The notes under the pieces are model-generated. The model worked only from the letters and a program-made list of their open reading frames with translations. It had not been told where the DNA came from and made no database searches. Below are positions 8,539 through 16,348 of a stretch of 64,000 nt of DNA, piece after piece; position 1 is the stretch's first letter, and every line of letters starts with the position of its first letter. The position numbers and the translations under genes were made by a program. Source of the stretch: Pseudomonas sp. DNDY-54 (lineage in GTDB: Bacteria > Pseudomonadota > Gammaproteobacteria > Pseudomonadales > Pseudomonadaceae); the NCBI RefSeq assembly GCF_019880365.1, contig NZ_CP082271.1:3472001-3536000 (forward strand), read 5' to 3'.

Positions 8539-8634
8539 ATGTCCCACGATCATGGTCAGCTGAGCTGGCCCGCCTGTTTAGGGGCTTTCGCACTTGTTTC
8601 GTGGTACCTGCCTCGGCTAGGGTGCGGCCCTTGA
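8539..8634 (+). CDS. possible 31-residue peptide with strong ribosome-binding site
   Basis: A very short frame (MSHDHGQLSWPACLG at its start, ending PRLGCGP) is preceded by AAAGGAG at 8529-8535 with a 3-base spacer to the ATG at 8539. The middle is hydrophobic (LGAFALVSWYL). No family is recognised. The good Shine-Dalgarno sequence is the only reason to list it; it may be a chance occurrence, a leader peptide, or the remnant of a longer gene. Confidence 0.2.
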   Translation: MSHDHGQLSWPACLGAFALVSWYLPRLGCGP

Positions 8635-8659
8635 TTTTGTCTTTCAGGAGCATTGCGGA

Positions 8660-9133
8660 TTGTTCAGAACAGGGATGTTGACGCTGGCTTTGCTGCTGGC
8701 GTTACCAGTGCAGGCGGACGCCCAGCGGGTGTACCTGGTGGCCACGATGCAGCTGGACGGCTCCAGCCTGGCGCAAAGTTTGTTCTTGCACGAACCGGAG
8801 ATCACCGAGCTGGAAGGCTGCCGGGAAGCGGTGCGCGAGGGCCAGCGCGCACGGGACTGGCAGAAATACCATCACATCTTCCGCAGCGACCGCTTCAAGG
8901 GTTTTTCTGGCCATATGCAGTACCGCTGCGCCTTGACCGACCTGTCGTTCAGCCGGTGGGGAGACGGCCCGCGCTACAACCGGTCGTACCTGATCGGCGT
9001 GGATGAGCATGCGATGCTCAGCGCACAGCGAACGCCGAGCCAGGCCCAATGCATGGCTCAGCTCCGCGCCCTCCCTTCTGCCAAGCGAACGAACAGCTTT
9101 TGCGCCATGAGCAATCAGGACCTCGCACCCTGA
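8660..9133 (+). CDS. hypothetical exported protein with four cysteines
   Basis: The product is 157 residues. Residues 1-21 (MFRTGMLTLALLLALPVQADA) form a signal peptide with a likely cleavage after ADA, giving a mature protein of about 136 residues. Four cysteines (in EGCREAV, YRCALTD, AQCMAQL and NSFCAMS) suggest two periplasmic disulfides. I do not recognise the family. The start is a TTG at 8660, chosen because AGGAG at 8646-8650 lies nine bases upstream; the next in-frame ATG at 8675 would shorten the signal peptide's n-region. No neighbour is co-oriented closely enough to form an operon. Confidence 0.65.
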   Translation: MFRTGMLTLALLLALPVQADAQRVYLVATMQLDGSSLAQSLFLHEPEITELEGCREAVREGQRARDWQKYHHIFRSDRFKGFSGHMQYRCALTDLSFSRWGDGPRYNRSYLIGVDEHAMLSAQRTPSQAQCMAQLRALPSAKRTNSFCAMSNQDLAP

Positions 9134-9214
9134 GCTGATCAGCTCCGACCGTTGCAGCCCGGCCTTCGGTATTCCAGACCGGGCTGGGGCGGCTAAAACG
9201 ATATCGAGCTGGGC

Positions 9215-9673
9215 TCAGGTCGGCTGATAGCTGCCCGGCACGGGCGCGAACGAGACACTGAAGCGATTCCACGCATTGATTGTCGCGATAGCCAGGGTGA
9301 GGTTGGCCAGTTGCGGCTCGGAAAAGTACTCACGCGTCTTCTCAAACAACGCCTGCGAAATGCCGTGCGGTAGCAGCGTATTGGCCTCGGCCCAGGCCAG
9401 TGCGGCGCGTTCTCGCTCACTGAAGAACGGGGTTTCGCGCCAGGCGCTGAGCGCATAGATGCGCTGCTCTGTTTCACCCAGCGCGCGAGCGTCCTTGGTG
9501 TGCATATCGATACAGAACGCGCACTGGTTGATCTGCGAGACGCGGATCTTCACCAACTCCATCAGCGGTTTGTCGACGCCGTCCTCGCGACGGCTCTGCC
9601 GCGCCAGGTAGGTTTCCAGCCCGATCATGGCGGTCATCACGTCGGGGGCGGCGGTCTGGTAGTTCATGCGCAT
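9215..9673 (-). CDS. carboxymuconolactone decarboxylase (AhpD-like) family protein
   Basis: A 152-residue all-helical AhpD/CMD-fold protein. The redox signature is complete: E39 and then NQCAFCIDMH, giving C51, C54 and H58, followed by SERERAALAWAEANTLL and ANLTLAIATINAWNRFSVSF. Proteins of this branch act as alkylhydroperoxidase-like disulfide reductases or as peroxide-detoxifying partners; the natural substrate is unknown. GAGGAG eight bases upstream fixes the ATG at 9673; an upstream start at 9706 would add 11 residues without support. It is divergent from the AraC-type regulator at 9767, with a shared 93-base promoter region, so that regulator probably controls it. Confidence 0.87.
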   Translation of the reverse strand: MRMNYQTAAPDVMTAMIGLETYLARQSRREDGVDKPLMELVKIRVSQINQCAFCIDMHTKDARALGETEQRIYALSAWRETPFFSERERAALAWAEANTLLPHGISQALFEKTREYFSEPQLANLTLAIATINAWNRFSVSFAPVPGSYQPT

Positions 9674-9766
9674 GGTGGTCACTCCTCGGTTTGAATGTGC
9701 AACCAAGGCTACGCAGCCGCCATGCTGCGCTATTGTAGATTTTCGACATCATCCAAGCGGCCCGTC

Positions 9767-10573
9767 ATGACCGAGATCCTTCATGCCCGCCTGCCCTGTC
9801 TGCAGGGTTTTATCGCCCGTCCGCCAAGCCCGGCGCTGGCGGCGTATGTGCAGCGTTTCTGGTGGATGGAAGGCGACGGCTCGCAAGCCTACGACGAACA
9901 GCTGCTGCACCCGGACGGCGGCAGCGGCGTCATCTTCAACTTCGCCGACCCGCTGAATTTCGATGGCACTCAGCGCTGGCCGCGGGCCCTGATCGCCGGG
10001 CCGCAGTTGGCCAGCACCCGCCTGCAGCTGGCCGGTCGAGTCAGGCTGATGGGGGTGCGATTTCGCCCCGGCATGGGCGCCGCGATGTTCGGCATCGCCC
10101 TCGACGAACTGGCTGGGCTTCACGACGCGGACTGGCCCAGGCTCGGACTCGCGCACCTGGCCGATCAGCTGGCCGAGCTGGACCGAAGCGCGCAGCAGGC
10201 CGTGGTCGAGCGCGAGCTGCTCCGTCGTCTCAAAGAAACCCAGGCGAGTCGCGCCCCGGTGCAGCAGCTGCTGGCGCAGATCGCCGCCGATGGTGGCCGT
10301 GCCCGCTTGGCCGATATGCTGCAGACCGTACCGCTCGGCCAGCGCCAGCTGGAGCGCCTGTTCCGCCATCAGGTGGGAATGACGCCCAAGCAGTTCAGCC
10401 GCATCCAGCGCGTGGCGTTGGTGCGCAACCAACTGCGCACCGGCCAGCCGCTGCTGGACACCGCCCTGGCCTGCGGCTACAGCGACCAGGCGCACTTCAT
10501 CCACGACTTCAAGACCGTGGTCGGCATGACGCCGGGGCAATATCGCTTGCGGGTCATGAACAGCAGCGCCTGA
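9767..10573 (+). CDS. AraC-family transcriptional regulator (DUF6597-type N-terminus)
   Basis: The 268-residue protein has an N-terminal ligand-type domain (residues about 10-130) beginning with LQGFIARPPSPALAAYVQRFWWM and LLHPDGGSGVIFNF, then a C-terminal AraC double helix-turn-helix (about 180-260) with QRQLERLFRHQVGMTPKQFS and TALACGYSDQAHFIHDFK, ending with VGMTPGQYR. Members sense small molecules and bind DNA next to their targets. The ATG at 9767 matches the family start; longer in-frame starts at 9695 and 9722 lie inside the probable promoter. It is divergent from the AhpD-like gene, its likely target, and is followed 166 bases later by a GlxA-type regulator on the same strand. Confidence 0.85.
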   Translation: MTEILHARLPCLQGFIARPPSPALAAYVQRFWWMEGDGSQAYDEQLLHPDGGSGVIFNFADPLNFDGTQRWPRALIAGPQLASTRLQLAGRVRLMGVRFRPGMGAAMFGIALDELAGLHDADWPRLGLAHLADQLAELDRSAQQAVVERELLRRLKETQASRAPVQQLLAQIAADGGRARLADMLQTVPLGQRQLERLFRHQVGMTPKQFSRIQRVALVRNQLRTGQPLLDTALACGYSDQAHFIHDFKTVVGMTPGQYRLRVMNSSA

Positions 10574-10739
10574 AGCGCAGGCAGCCGCTCGTTGGAATAG
10601 CACACTTGCTCTGGAATCGACTGGCCGCGCGTGATCACGTGCCTGGACAGCGCAATCTGGCAAGATCCGAGGGAACCTTGTCATTGCGACAGCGGCGCCT
10701 CGGCAGCAGACTGCAGCCATCCACCCCGAGAGCTGCACC

Positions 10740-11729
10740 ATGGACACCACCCGCACCGTCGCCTGCCTGATCTACCCGGATGTGATGAGCCTGGACGTCA
10801 CCGGTCCGATGCAGGTGTTCGCCTCGGCCAACGTCGAGCGGCAGCGCCAGGGCCTGCCAATGCATTACGAGTTGGTGCTGTTGGGTGCCGCCGCCGGGCC
10901 GGTCGCCACCTCGGCGGGGCTGAAGCTGGTGGCGGATGCCAGCTGGGCCGGGCGCGATCCCGCCACGCTGGACACCCTGCTGATCCCCGGTGTTGTCGGC
11001 GTGGATAAGCCGAAGCACGACCAACCGCTGCTCGACTGGCTGCGGGCCGCCGAACCCAGAGTGCGCCGCCTGGGCTCGGTCTGTTCCGGCGCCCTGATCC
11101 TGGCCGAGGCCGGGCTGTTCGACGGGCGCAAAGCGACCACGCACTGGGCGGACCTCGCTGCGTTGAGCGAGTACCCGGCCATCGAGGTGCAGGGTGATCG
11201 CCTGCACACCTACGACCCAACCGATCCACAGGCGGCGCATCTGTTCAGCTCGGCGGGCGTCACTGCCGGTATCGACCTGGCGCTGGCCCTGGTCGAAGCC
11301 GATCTCGGCCGCGCGCTGGCGCTGGCAGTCGCCCAGCGGCTGGTGATGTTTCTGCGCAGGCCCGGCGGGCAGACCCAGTTCAGCCCAATGCTGGCCGCGC
11401 CGAGCGGCAGCGTGGCACGCCTCGCCGCCCTGCTGGAATGGATTCCCGGGCACCTGGGCGACGACCTGTCCATCGAGGCGCTGGCCGCCCAGGCGCATAT
11501 GACGCCGCGCACCCTGTGCCGTCTGTTCAGCCAGGAAACCGGAATGGGGCCAGGCCAGTACATCGAGCGAGTGCGCCTGGAAGCCGCGCGCAATCTGCTG
11601 CTCGACGCCCAGGCCTCGATCGCGACGGTGGCGCGGCTGACCGGCTTCGGCCATCCGGAAAACCTCAGGCGCAGCTTTCAGAAACACCTTTCGGTCAGCC
11701 CGCGGGACTTCTTCCAGCGCTTCGGCTGA
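10740..11729 (+). CDS. GlxA-family regulator: DJ-1/PfpI domain plus AraC helix-turn-helix
   Basis: The 329-residue protein joins an N-terminal DJ-1/PfpI-like domain (residues about 6-170; VACLIYPDVMSLDVTGPMQVFASAN and the nucleophile-elbow region GSVCSGALILAEAGL, then RKATTHW) to a C-terminal AraC DNA-binding domain (about 225-325; ALAAQAHMTPRTLCRLFSQE and TVARLTGFGHPENLRRSFQK). The amidotransferase-like domain in this family usually binds a ligand rather than acting as an enzyme. It lies 90 bases before an MFS exporter on the same strand, so regulation of that exporter is a reasonable inference. A second GlxA-type protein is encoded at 41071. Confidence 0.88.
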   Translation: MDTTRTVACLIYPDVMSLDVTGPMQVFASANVERQRQGLPMHYELVLLGAAAGPVATSAGLKLVADASWAGRDPATLDTLLIPGVVGVDKPKHDQPLLDWLRAAEPRVRRLGSVCSGALILAEAGLFDGRKATTHWADLAALSEYPAIEVQGDRLHTYDPTDPQAAHLFSSAGVTAGIDLALALVEADLGRALALAVAQRLVMFLRRPGGQTQFSPMLAAPSGSVARLAALLEWIPGHLGDDLSIEALAAQAHMTPRTLCRLFSQETGMGPGQYIERVRLEAARNLLLDAQASIATVARLTGFGHPENLRRSFQKHLSVSPRDFFQRFG

Positions 11730-11818
11730 CGCGCCCGACCTCACTCACCGTTCGCAGCTCGCTCGGCATCTGGCCAGGCAGCGCTGTGTCCGCTCGTCCC
11801 CCTCAAGGAGCCGCCCTT

Positions 11819-13000
11819 ATGCACCTTTTGCTCAGCAATCCCCAGGTCCTACGCCTGTTCATCGCCCAAGCGCTGTTCTGGTCCTGCTCGATGACCGGGA
11901 TCATCTTCACTGCCATCGTCGGGCTGCAGTTGGCACCGGCGGCGGGCCTCGCCACCCTGCCGCTCGCTCTGCTGATGCTCGGCGGCCTCCTCGCCCTGCA
12001 ACCACTGGCGGGGCTGATGCAGCGCCGCGGCCGTCGCGTCGGCTTTCTCATCGGTGCGTTGGCCGGCGTGTTGGGCGGGCTGATCAGCGCGTTGTCGCTC
12101 TGGCTCGACAGCTTCACCCTGCTCTGCCTCGGCGCGCTGCCCATCGGCGCCTATCAGGCCTCGGCGATGTATTACCGCTTCGCCGCGCTGGAAGCGGTCA
12201 GCGATGCCTTCAAGGGTCGCGCCACGGCCTGCGTGATCGGCGGCGGTGTACTGGCCGCGCTGATCGCACCCACGCTCGGCCACATGGCGCGTGATCTCGC
12301 CGGCGTGCCGTTCGCCGGCACCTATTTGTTGATCGCCAGCCTCGCAGCGCTGGGCGCTTTGGTGCTCGCTGGATTGCCGGCGAGCAGCGGAACGAATGGC
12401 GTTCAGGCCGCCCCGCCAGCAGTCAGCTGGCAGGCACTGCTGGCGCGGCCGACCATTCGCGCCGCGGTACTGACCACCGCTGCCGGCAACGGCCTGATGA
12501 TCCTGGTGATGAACGCCACGCCCCTGGCGATGCATGGCGAAGGGCTGGATCTGCACGCCAGCGGTCAGGTCATCCAGTGGCACATGCTCGGCATGTTCCT
12601 CCCGGCGTTCATTGCCGGGTCGTTGGTGGATCGCTTTGGCAGCCGGCTTATCGCCTGCGGCGGCGGAGGACTGCTGATCGCCAGTGCGGTGGTCGCGCTG
12701 CTCGGTGTCAGCCACTGGCACTTCCTGCTCAGCAGCTGCCTGCTCGGTGTCGGCTGGAACCTGATGCTGGTCGCCGGCACCACCCAGCTGGGCCAGGGCC
12801 ACGCCGCGAGCGAACGCGCCCGGGCACAGGGCCTGATGGAGCTGAGCAACGGCAGTGTGGCTGCCGCCATGTCGTTCGCCTCCGGCGCATTGATCGCGCA
12901 GGCCGGCTGGTCGGCGGTGAACCTCGGGCTGCTGCCGATCGTGACGCTGGTGGTGCTGGTGCAGATGGGGCAGGTCTGGCGGCAGAAGCAAACGGTATAA
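11819..13000 (+). CDS. MFS transporter, probable exporter
   Basis: A 393-residue major facilitator superfamily protein with about 12 hydrophobic helices; the loop between helices 2 and 3 carries LMQRRGRRVGFL, matching the MFS motif A position, and the second half has the equivalent SLVDRFGSRLIAC. A long in-frame extension is possible upstream, but AAGGAG at 11805-11810 places the start at the ATG at 11819, which also gives a normal MFS N-terminus. It follows the GlxA-type regulator by 90 bases and may form a transcription unit with it. The substrate cannot be predicted; it is probably a small-molecule exporter in the inner membrane. Confidence 0.85.
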   Translation: MHLLLSNPQVLRLFIAQALFWSCSMTGIIFTAIVGLQLAPAAGLATLPLALLMLGGLLALQPLAGLMQRRGRRVGFLIGALAGVLGGLISALSLWLDSFTLLCLGALPIGAYQASAMYYRFAALEAVSDAFKGRATACVIGGGVLAALIAPTLGHMARDLAGVPFAGTYLLIASLAALGALVLAGLPASSGTNGVQAAPPAVSWQALLARPTIRAAVLTTAAGNGLMILVMNATPLAMHGEGLDLHASGQVIQWHMLGMFLPAFIAGSLVDRFGSRLIACGGGGLLIASAVVALLGVSHWHFLLSSCLLGVGWNLMLVAGTTQLGQGHAASERARAQGLMELSNGSVAAAMSFASGALIAQAGWSAVNLGLLPIVTLVVLVQMGQVWRQKQTV

Positions 13001-13035
13001 AAAACGTCTTGGTAACTAGCGGCTGCCGCTGCGGA

Positions 13036-13497
13036 TCAGCCTGCTGGCGACAGCCTGTTCACACGACCGTGGAACGGGAAAGTCCCGCCCGCTTCCAGCA
13101 CACGCTCCAATGCGCGAGCCTCCTCGCGGCTTGCCGTCACGCGGAAGCGGATGCAGCAGTGCTCCTCAAGGAACCGCTGCCGCCCCGCTTCCGTGGTGAG
13201 TTCGTGGCCGTCGATGCTGCCGGCGAAATAAAGATGCTTCGCCAATATCGACTGTGTGCTCCTGACATCGGCGGGATTGCTCCAGTCGCCGCCCGCCCTG
13301 AGGATCAAGCGGCTCTGGCGCGATCGCCGATGCTGAATCAGTCGCTTGCGCAGGTTGACGCCGATTCCCACCTTCAGTGCCTCGCCATCGTCTGTGTAGA
13401 TTTCGTAGAGTCCCGGCAGCGCAGGAACGTACCGCTCGATTTCCGAAAAGCGGATGGTTGTCATGTCGCTTATCGGGTCGGGATTTGACCGCGTCAC
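13036..13497 (-). CDS. GIY-YIG-like small protein
   Basis: The 153-residue product contains a GIY-YIG-like core: PGLYEIYTDDGEALKVGIG takes the place of the paired GIY and YIG strands, followed by the basic NLRKRLIQHRRSRQSR, and a late glutamate in the helix EEARALERVLEA where the family's catalytic glutamate often lies. Such domains cut DNA in repair, restriction or homing proteins, but many small members have unknown roles. The GTG start at 13497 overlaps the stop of the upstream VOC gene in the sequence GTGA, suggesting translational coupling; an alternative ATG at 13464 gives MTTIRFSEIER. Neither has a strong ribosome-binding site. Confidence 0.6.
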   Translation of the reverse strand: MTRSNPDPISDMTTIRFSEIERYVPALPGLYEIYTDDGEALKVGIGVNLRKRLIQHRRSRQSRLILRAGGDWSNPADVRSTQSILAKHLYFAGSIDGHELTTEAGRQRFLEEHCCIRFRVTASREEARALERVLEAGGTFPFHGRVNRLSPAG

Positions 13498-13886
13498 AGC
13501 GCTGCAGGCCCATCTGGGCGGGCGGCCTCAGAAATCAGATGAATGATATTGGCGGGGCTGGCGATCCAGAACGCCCTGAACCCCTCCGGCAGGGGCTCGA
13601 TTTCATCCCGCCGAGCGCATTGCTGTTGCTGTAGATAGGTCGAGGCAGCGTCCAGATCGTCGGTGACGACCTCCAGCCAGATTTCTGCCTGGCTGAGGCC
13701 TGCCACGCAATCGAGCCAGAGCACCTTGTCGCCAAATGCGAAGCGCGGCGTTTGCTCGTCGTCCGCGTCGCGCGGCGTGAGCTCCTCCAGCGCGAGGGTG
13801 TCGCGGTAGAACGCAACAGTGCGCCCATACTCGTGGGCAGGCACCTTCATCGCGATGTTTCGGCCAGGGTGAAATGTCGGATTCAT
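13494..13886 (-). CDS. VOC-family (glyoxalase/bleomycin-resistance-like) protein
   Basis: A 130-residue single VOC domain: NIAMKVPAHEYGRTVAFYRDTL at the start, a middle strand KVLWLDCVAGLSQAEIWLEVV, and a C-terminal PEGFRAFWIASPANIIHLISE. The ligand set is not clearly that of a true glyoxalase, because the position of the first-strand histidine is a lysine (MKVP), so metal use is doubtful and antibiotic binding or an orphan role is possible. GGAG six bases upstream supports the ATG at 13886. The gene overlaps the following GIY-YIG-like gene by four bases and the two probably share a transcript. Confidence 0.78.
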   Translation of the reverse strand: MNPTFHPGRNIAMKVPAHEYGRTVAFYRDTLALEELTPRDADDEQTPRFAFGDKVLWLDCVAGLSQAEIWLEVVTDDLDAASTYLQQQQCARRDEIEPLPEGFRAFWIASPANIIHLISEAARPDGPAAL

Positions 13887-14071
13887 GCTTCGCTCCACTC
13901 GTCTGTAAGCGGCTTGGGCTCGGCCCGTGTCTCTTGCCCGAGCCCAAAAAGCCTAGACCGACACCTACCTTTTTGCTGATCCGCTGATACCGAGCGTGCT
14001 GCGTAGTGGAGAGTTCATCTTCCCCTGCCTGCCACGCGCCGCTTGAGCAAGCAAAATATACGGCAAATAAT

Positions 14072-14086
14072 TGTTATGTTATAACT
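14072..14086 (+). promoter_or_regulatory. candidate Zur operator upstream of dksA2-zigA
   Basis: The A+T-rich sequence TGTTATGTTATAACT contains the near-perfect dyad GTTAT-gtt-ATAAC (14073-14085), close to the gamma-proteobacterial Zur consensus GTTATAATATAAC. It lies 31 bases before the dksA2 start and stands out from the G+C-rich surroundings. In Pseudomonas the orthologous dksA2/COG0523 genes are Zur-repressed, so a zinc-responsive operator here is expected. Confidence 0.7.
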
Positions 14087-14116
14087 CTATAATCATCACT
14101 ACCCACACCTGCCACC

Positions 14117-14521
14117 ATGACCGAAGCCGAACTTCTCGCACAGCCTGCTGACGCGTACATGAACGACGCTCAGCAAGCATTCTTCCGCCGCCTGCTACTG
14201 CGCCAGCGCGCCGAGCTGCAGACCCGCATTGCCGAAGAATTTCAGGCACTGCGCGAACAGGAACCCAGCAGTGATCCCTCCGATATCGGCACCGCCGAGG
14301 AACAGCGCCAATGGCAGCTGAGGCTATTGGAACGGGAAAAGAAGCTGATCGACAAAATCGACGATTCGCTGGACAGCCTCGCCCGCGGTGAATACGGCTG
14401 GTGCGCTGAAACAGGCGAGCCCATCGGGCTGAAACGGCTGCTGCTGCGCCCCACGACGACCCTCTGCATCGAAGCGAAAGAGCGGCAGGAACAGCGCGAA
14501 AAACACCAACGTACTGCTTGA
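14117..14521 (+). CDS. dksA2: DksA2, zinc-independent DksA paralogue
   Basis: A 134-residue DksA/TraR-family protein that enters the RNA polymerase secondary channel. The long coiled coil spans residues about 18-90, with the acidic tip pair D53 and D56 in DPSDIGTAEEQ. The zinc finger is degenerate: instead of four cysteines it has C96-x-x-T99 and C117-x-x-A120 in GWCAETGEPIG and TTTLCIEAKE. This is the hallmark of P. aeruginosa DksA2, which replaces zinc-dependent DksA during zinc starvation. A Zur-box-like site lies just upstream and a COG0523 zinc metallochaperone gene follows after nine bases, forming a zinc-limitation operon. Confidence 0.93.
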   Translation: MTEAELLAQPADAYMNDAQQAFFRRLLLRQRAELQTRIAEEFQALREQEPSSDPSDIGTAEEQRQWQLRLLEREKKLIDKIDDSLDSLARGEYGWCAETGEPIGLKRLLLRPTTTLCIEAKERQEQREKHQRTA

Positions 14522-14530
14522 GAGATCACC

Positions 14531-15733
14531 GTGAATCGGCTTCCCGTTACCGTGCTGTCCGGCTTTCTGGGCGCCGGGAAAAGCACCCTGCTCAACCACA
14601 TCCTGAAGAATCGCGATGGCCGCCGGGTGGCGGTCATCGTCAACGACATGAGCGAAATCAACATCGACGGCGCTGTGGTCCAGCGCGACGTCAGTTTGAA
14701 CCGCGCCGAGGAAAAGCTGGTAGAGATGAGCAATGGCTGCATTTGCTGCACGTTGCGCGAGGACCTGCTCGAAGAAGTCGCCAAGCTGGCCCGTGAAGGC
14801 CGCTTCGACTATCTGCTGATCGAGTCCACCGGCATCTCCGAACCATTGCCGGTCGCCGAAACCTTCACGTTCCGGGACAGCCATGGCCAAAGCCTCAACG
14901 ACGTGGCGCGACTGGACACGATGGTCACGGTGGTCGACGGGGTAAATTTCTTGCGCGACTTCCATGATGCCGAAAGCCTGGCCAGCCGCGGTGAGATCCT
15001 CGGCGAAGACGATGAACGCTCCATCACCGAGCTATTGATCGAGCAGGTCGAGTTCGCTGACGTCATCCTGATCAGCAAGATTGATTTGATTTCCAGCGCC
15101 GAGCGCAACGAACTCACCGCAATTCTGGGCCGGTTGAACACCCACGCTGACATCCTGCCGATGAGCATGGGCAACGTACCGCTAGCGAAAATCCTGGGGA
15201 CGCAGCGGTTCGATTTCGAGCGTGCCGCGCAGGCGCCGGGCTGGCTCAAGACGTTGCGCGGCGAACATGTGGCAGAAAGCGAGGAATACGGCATCGCATC
15301 AACGGCGTACCTAGCGCGTCGACCCTTTCATCCGCAGCGTTTCCACGACTTCCTCAACCGTGATTGGTCCAATGGCCGACTGCTGCGGTCAAAAGGCTAC
15401 TTCTGGCTTGCAACCCGCCCCCAGGAAGCGGGCAGCTGGTCGCAGGCCGGAGGGTTGATGCGTTACGACTATGCAGGTCGCTGGTGGCGATTCACGCCTG
15501 ACGCTCAATGGCCGGACGACGAGGAGACGCGGGCATCGATTCGGAGCAAGTGGGACGCCGAATGCGGCGATTGCCGTCAGGAGCTCGTGTTTATCGGGCA
15601 GCACATCGACTTCAACCGGCTTTGTGCTGAGCTTGATCAGTGCATGCTGACTGATACCGAGTGGAACCTTGGCGTCGAGCACTGGCAGCACATGCCAGAT
15701 CCTTTCGGGCCTTGGTATCAGGACCCTGAGTAA
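14531..15733 (+). CDS. zigA: COG0523 GTPase, zinc metallochaperone (ZigA/YciC type)
   Basis: The 400-residue protein is a COG0523 (CobW/YjiA-like) GTPase. It has the Walker A motif SGFLGAGKSTLLN at residues 9-21, the metal-binding CxCC motif in SNGCICCTLRED, the switch segment LIESTGISEPLP, a guanine-specificity region ISKID, and a C-terminal CobW_C domain beginning near LARRPFHPQRFHDFL. It probably loads or protects zinc for client proteins when zinc is scarce. It uses a GTG start nine bases after the dksA2 stop, so the two genes are co-transcribed and probably Zur-controlled. Confidence 0.9.
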   Translation: MNRLPVTVLSGFLGAGKSTLLNHILKNRDGRRVAVIVNDMSEINIDGAVVQRDVSLNRAEEKLVEMSNGCICCTLREDLLEEVAKLAREGRFDYLLIESTGISEPLPVAETFTFRDSHGQSLNDVARLDTMVTVVDGVNFLRDFHDAESLASRGEILGEDDERSITELLIEQVEFADVILISKIDLISSAERNELTAILGRLNTHADILPMSMGNVPLAKILGTQRFDFERAAQAPGWLKTLRGEHVAESEEYGIASTAYLARRPFHPQRFHDFLNRDWSNGRLLRSKGYFWLATRPQEAGSWSQAGGLMRYDYAGRWWRFTPDAQWPDDEETRASIRSKWDAECGDCRQELVFIGQHIDFNRLCAELDQCMLTDTEWNLGVEHWQHMPDPFGPWYQDPE

Positions 15734-15767
15734 GGCGACCTGCACACGCTTCCCTGCCGGCGCCACG

Positions 15768-15800
15768 AGCGGGCCGCTAGCCTCGGCTAGGCGACCCGCT
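15768..15800. terminator. possible bidirectional hairpin between zigA and the copper-store gene
   Basis: An imperfect inverted repeat lies between convergent genes. Outer arms AGCGGG (15768-15773) and CCCGCT (15795-15800) and inner arms CTAGCC and GGCTAG pair around a two-base loop. There is no run of T, so intrinsic termination is not certain; it may be only a transcript-end structure. Confidence 0.35.
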
Positions 15801-15816
15801 CACCCACCCGCACGGG

Positions 15817-16146
15817 TCACGCCGCCATACGTTCGCACGCTTCGGCGCACTGGCGACACGCCTCAGCGCAGGCTTGGCAATGATCCGCCTGATGCTTGCC
15901 GCACTCCTCGCCACACTCTCGGCAGGCTTGCGCGCAGATACGGCACATTTCCTTGGCCAAGCCGCTGTCACGAGTCATCAGGGTGGCGGCCAGCGCGCAT
16001 AGATCGGCGCAGTCGCGGTCCAGCTCGATGCACCGGGCCATCATCTTTACGTCGTCTTCACGCAGGCACGATGCGGCACAGGTTTCACAGACGATGGCGC
16101 AATTGGAGCAGGCCTGGATACAGGTCTCGTAGTTGGAATTGAGCAT
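15817..16146 (-). CDS. four-helix-bundle copper-storage protein (Csp, DUF326), cytosolic type
   Basis: A 109-residue protein containing 19 cysteines arranged as CxxxC and CxxC along predicted helices: C9/C13/C16/C20/C23/C27, C39/C46/C50, C68/C71/C75/C78/C82 and C90/C93/C97/C100/C104. This is the signature of the Csp four-helix bundle that stores many Cu(I) ions in its core. There is no signal peptide, so it resembles cytosolic Csp3 rather than exported Csp1. The ATG at 16146 has an almost perfect AAAGGAGGA seven bases upstream, predicting strong translation. It is convergent with the zinc-starvation gene zigA; I could not find a CueR-type promoter in front of it. Confidence 0.9.
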   Translation of the reverse strand: MLNSNYETCIQACSNCAIVCETCAASCLREDDVKMMARCIELDRDCADLCALAATLMTRDSGLAKEMCRICAQACRECGEECGKHQADHCQACAEACRQCAEACERMAA

Positions 16147-16348
16147 ACGATGTCCTCCTTTTCGAGCAATGAGGGAAGAGCGATGGCCATTGCAAGGCCT
16201 CCTAGAATTCGTGGTCTTCACCGGGCGCAAAGTTCACGCGGATCGACTGAGTGGTCCAAGGCTCAATGTCCTCCGTCCGTATCTACGCACCGCAGCCCGG
16301 CTCGGGCGCCGCTACAATGCGAAGCCCTAACGGCCATCCTGATCAGCC

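Noticed and set aside
9767..13886. genomic island
   Set aside because: Base composition is like the rest of the window and there are no mobility genes, att-type repeats or insertion sequences; it is only a regulator-rich accessory stretch.
16147..16260. possible CueR site upstream of the copper-storage gene
   Set aside because: CCTTGCAATGGCC on the minus strand looks like half of a CueR dyad, but there is no matching second arm and no -35/-10 pair with a 19-base spacer.
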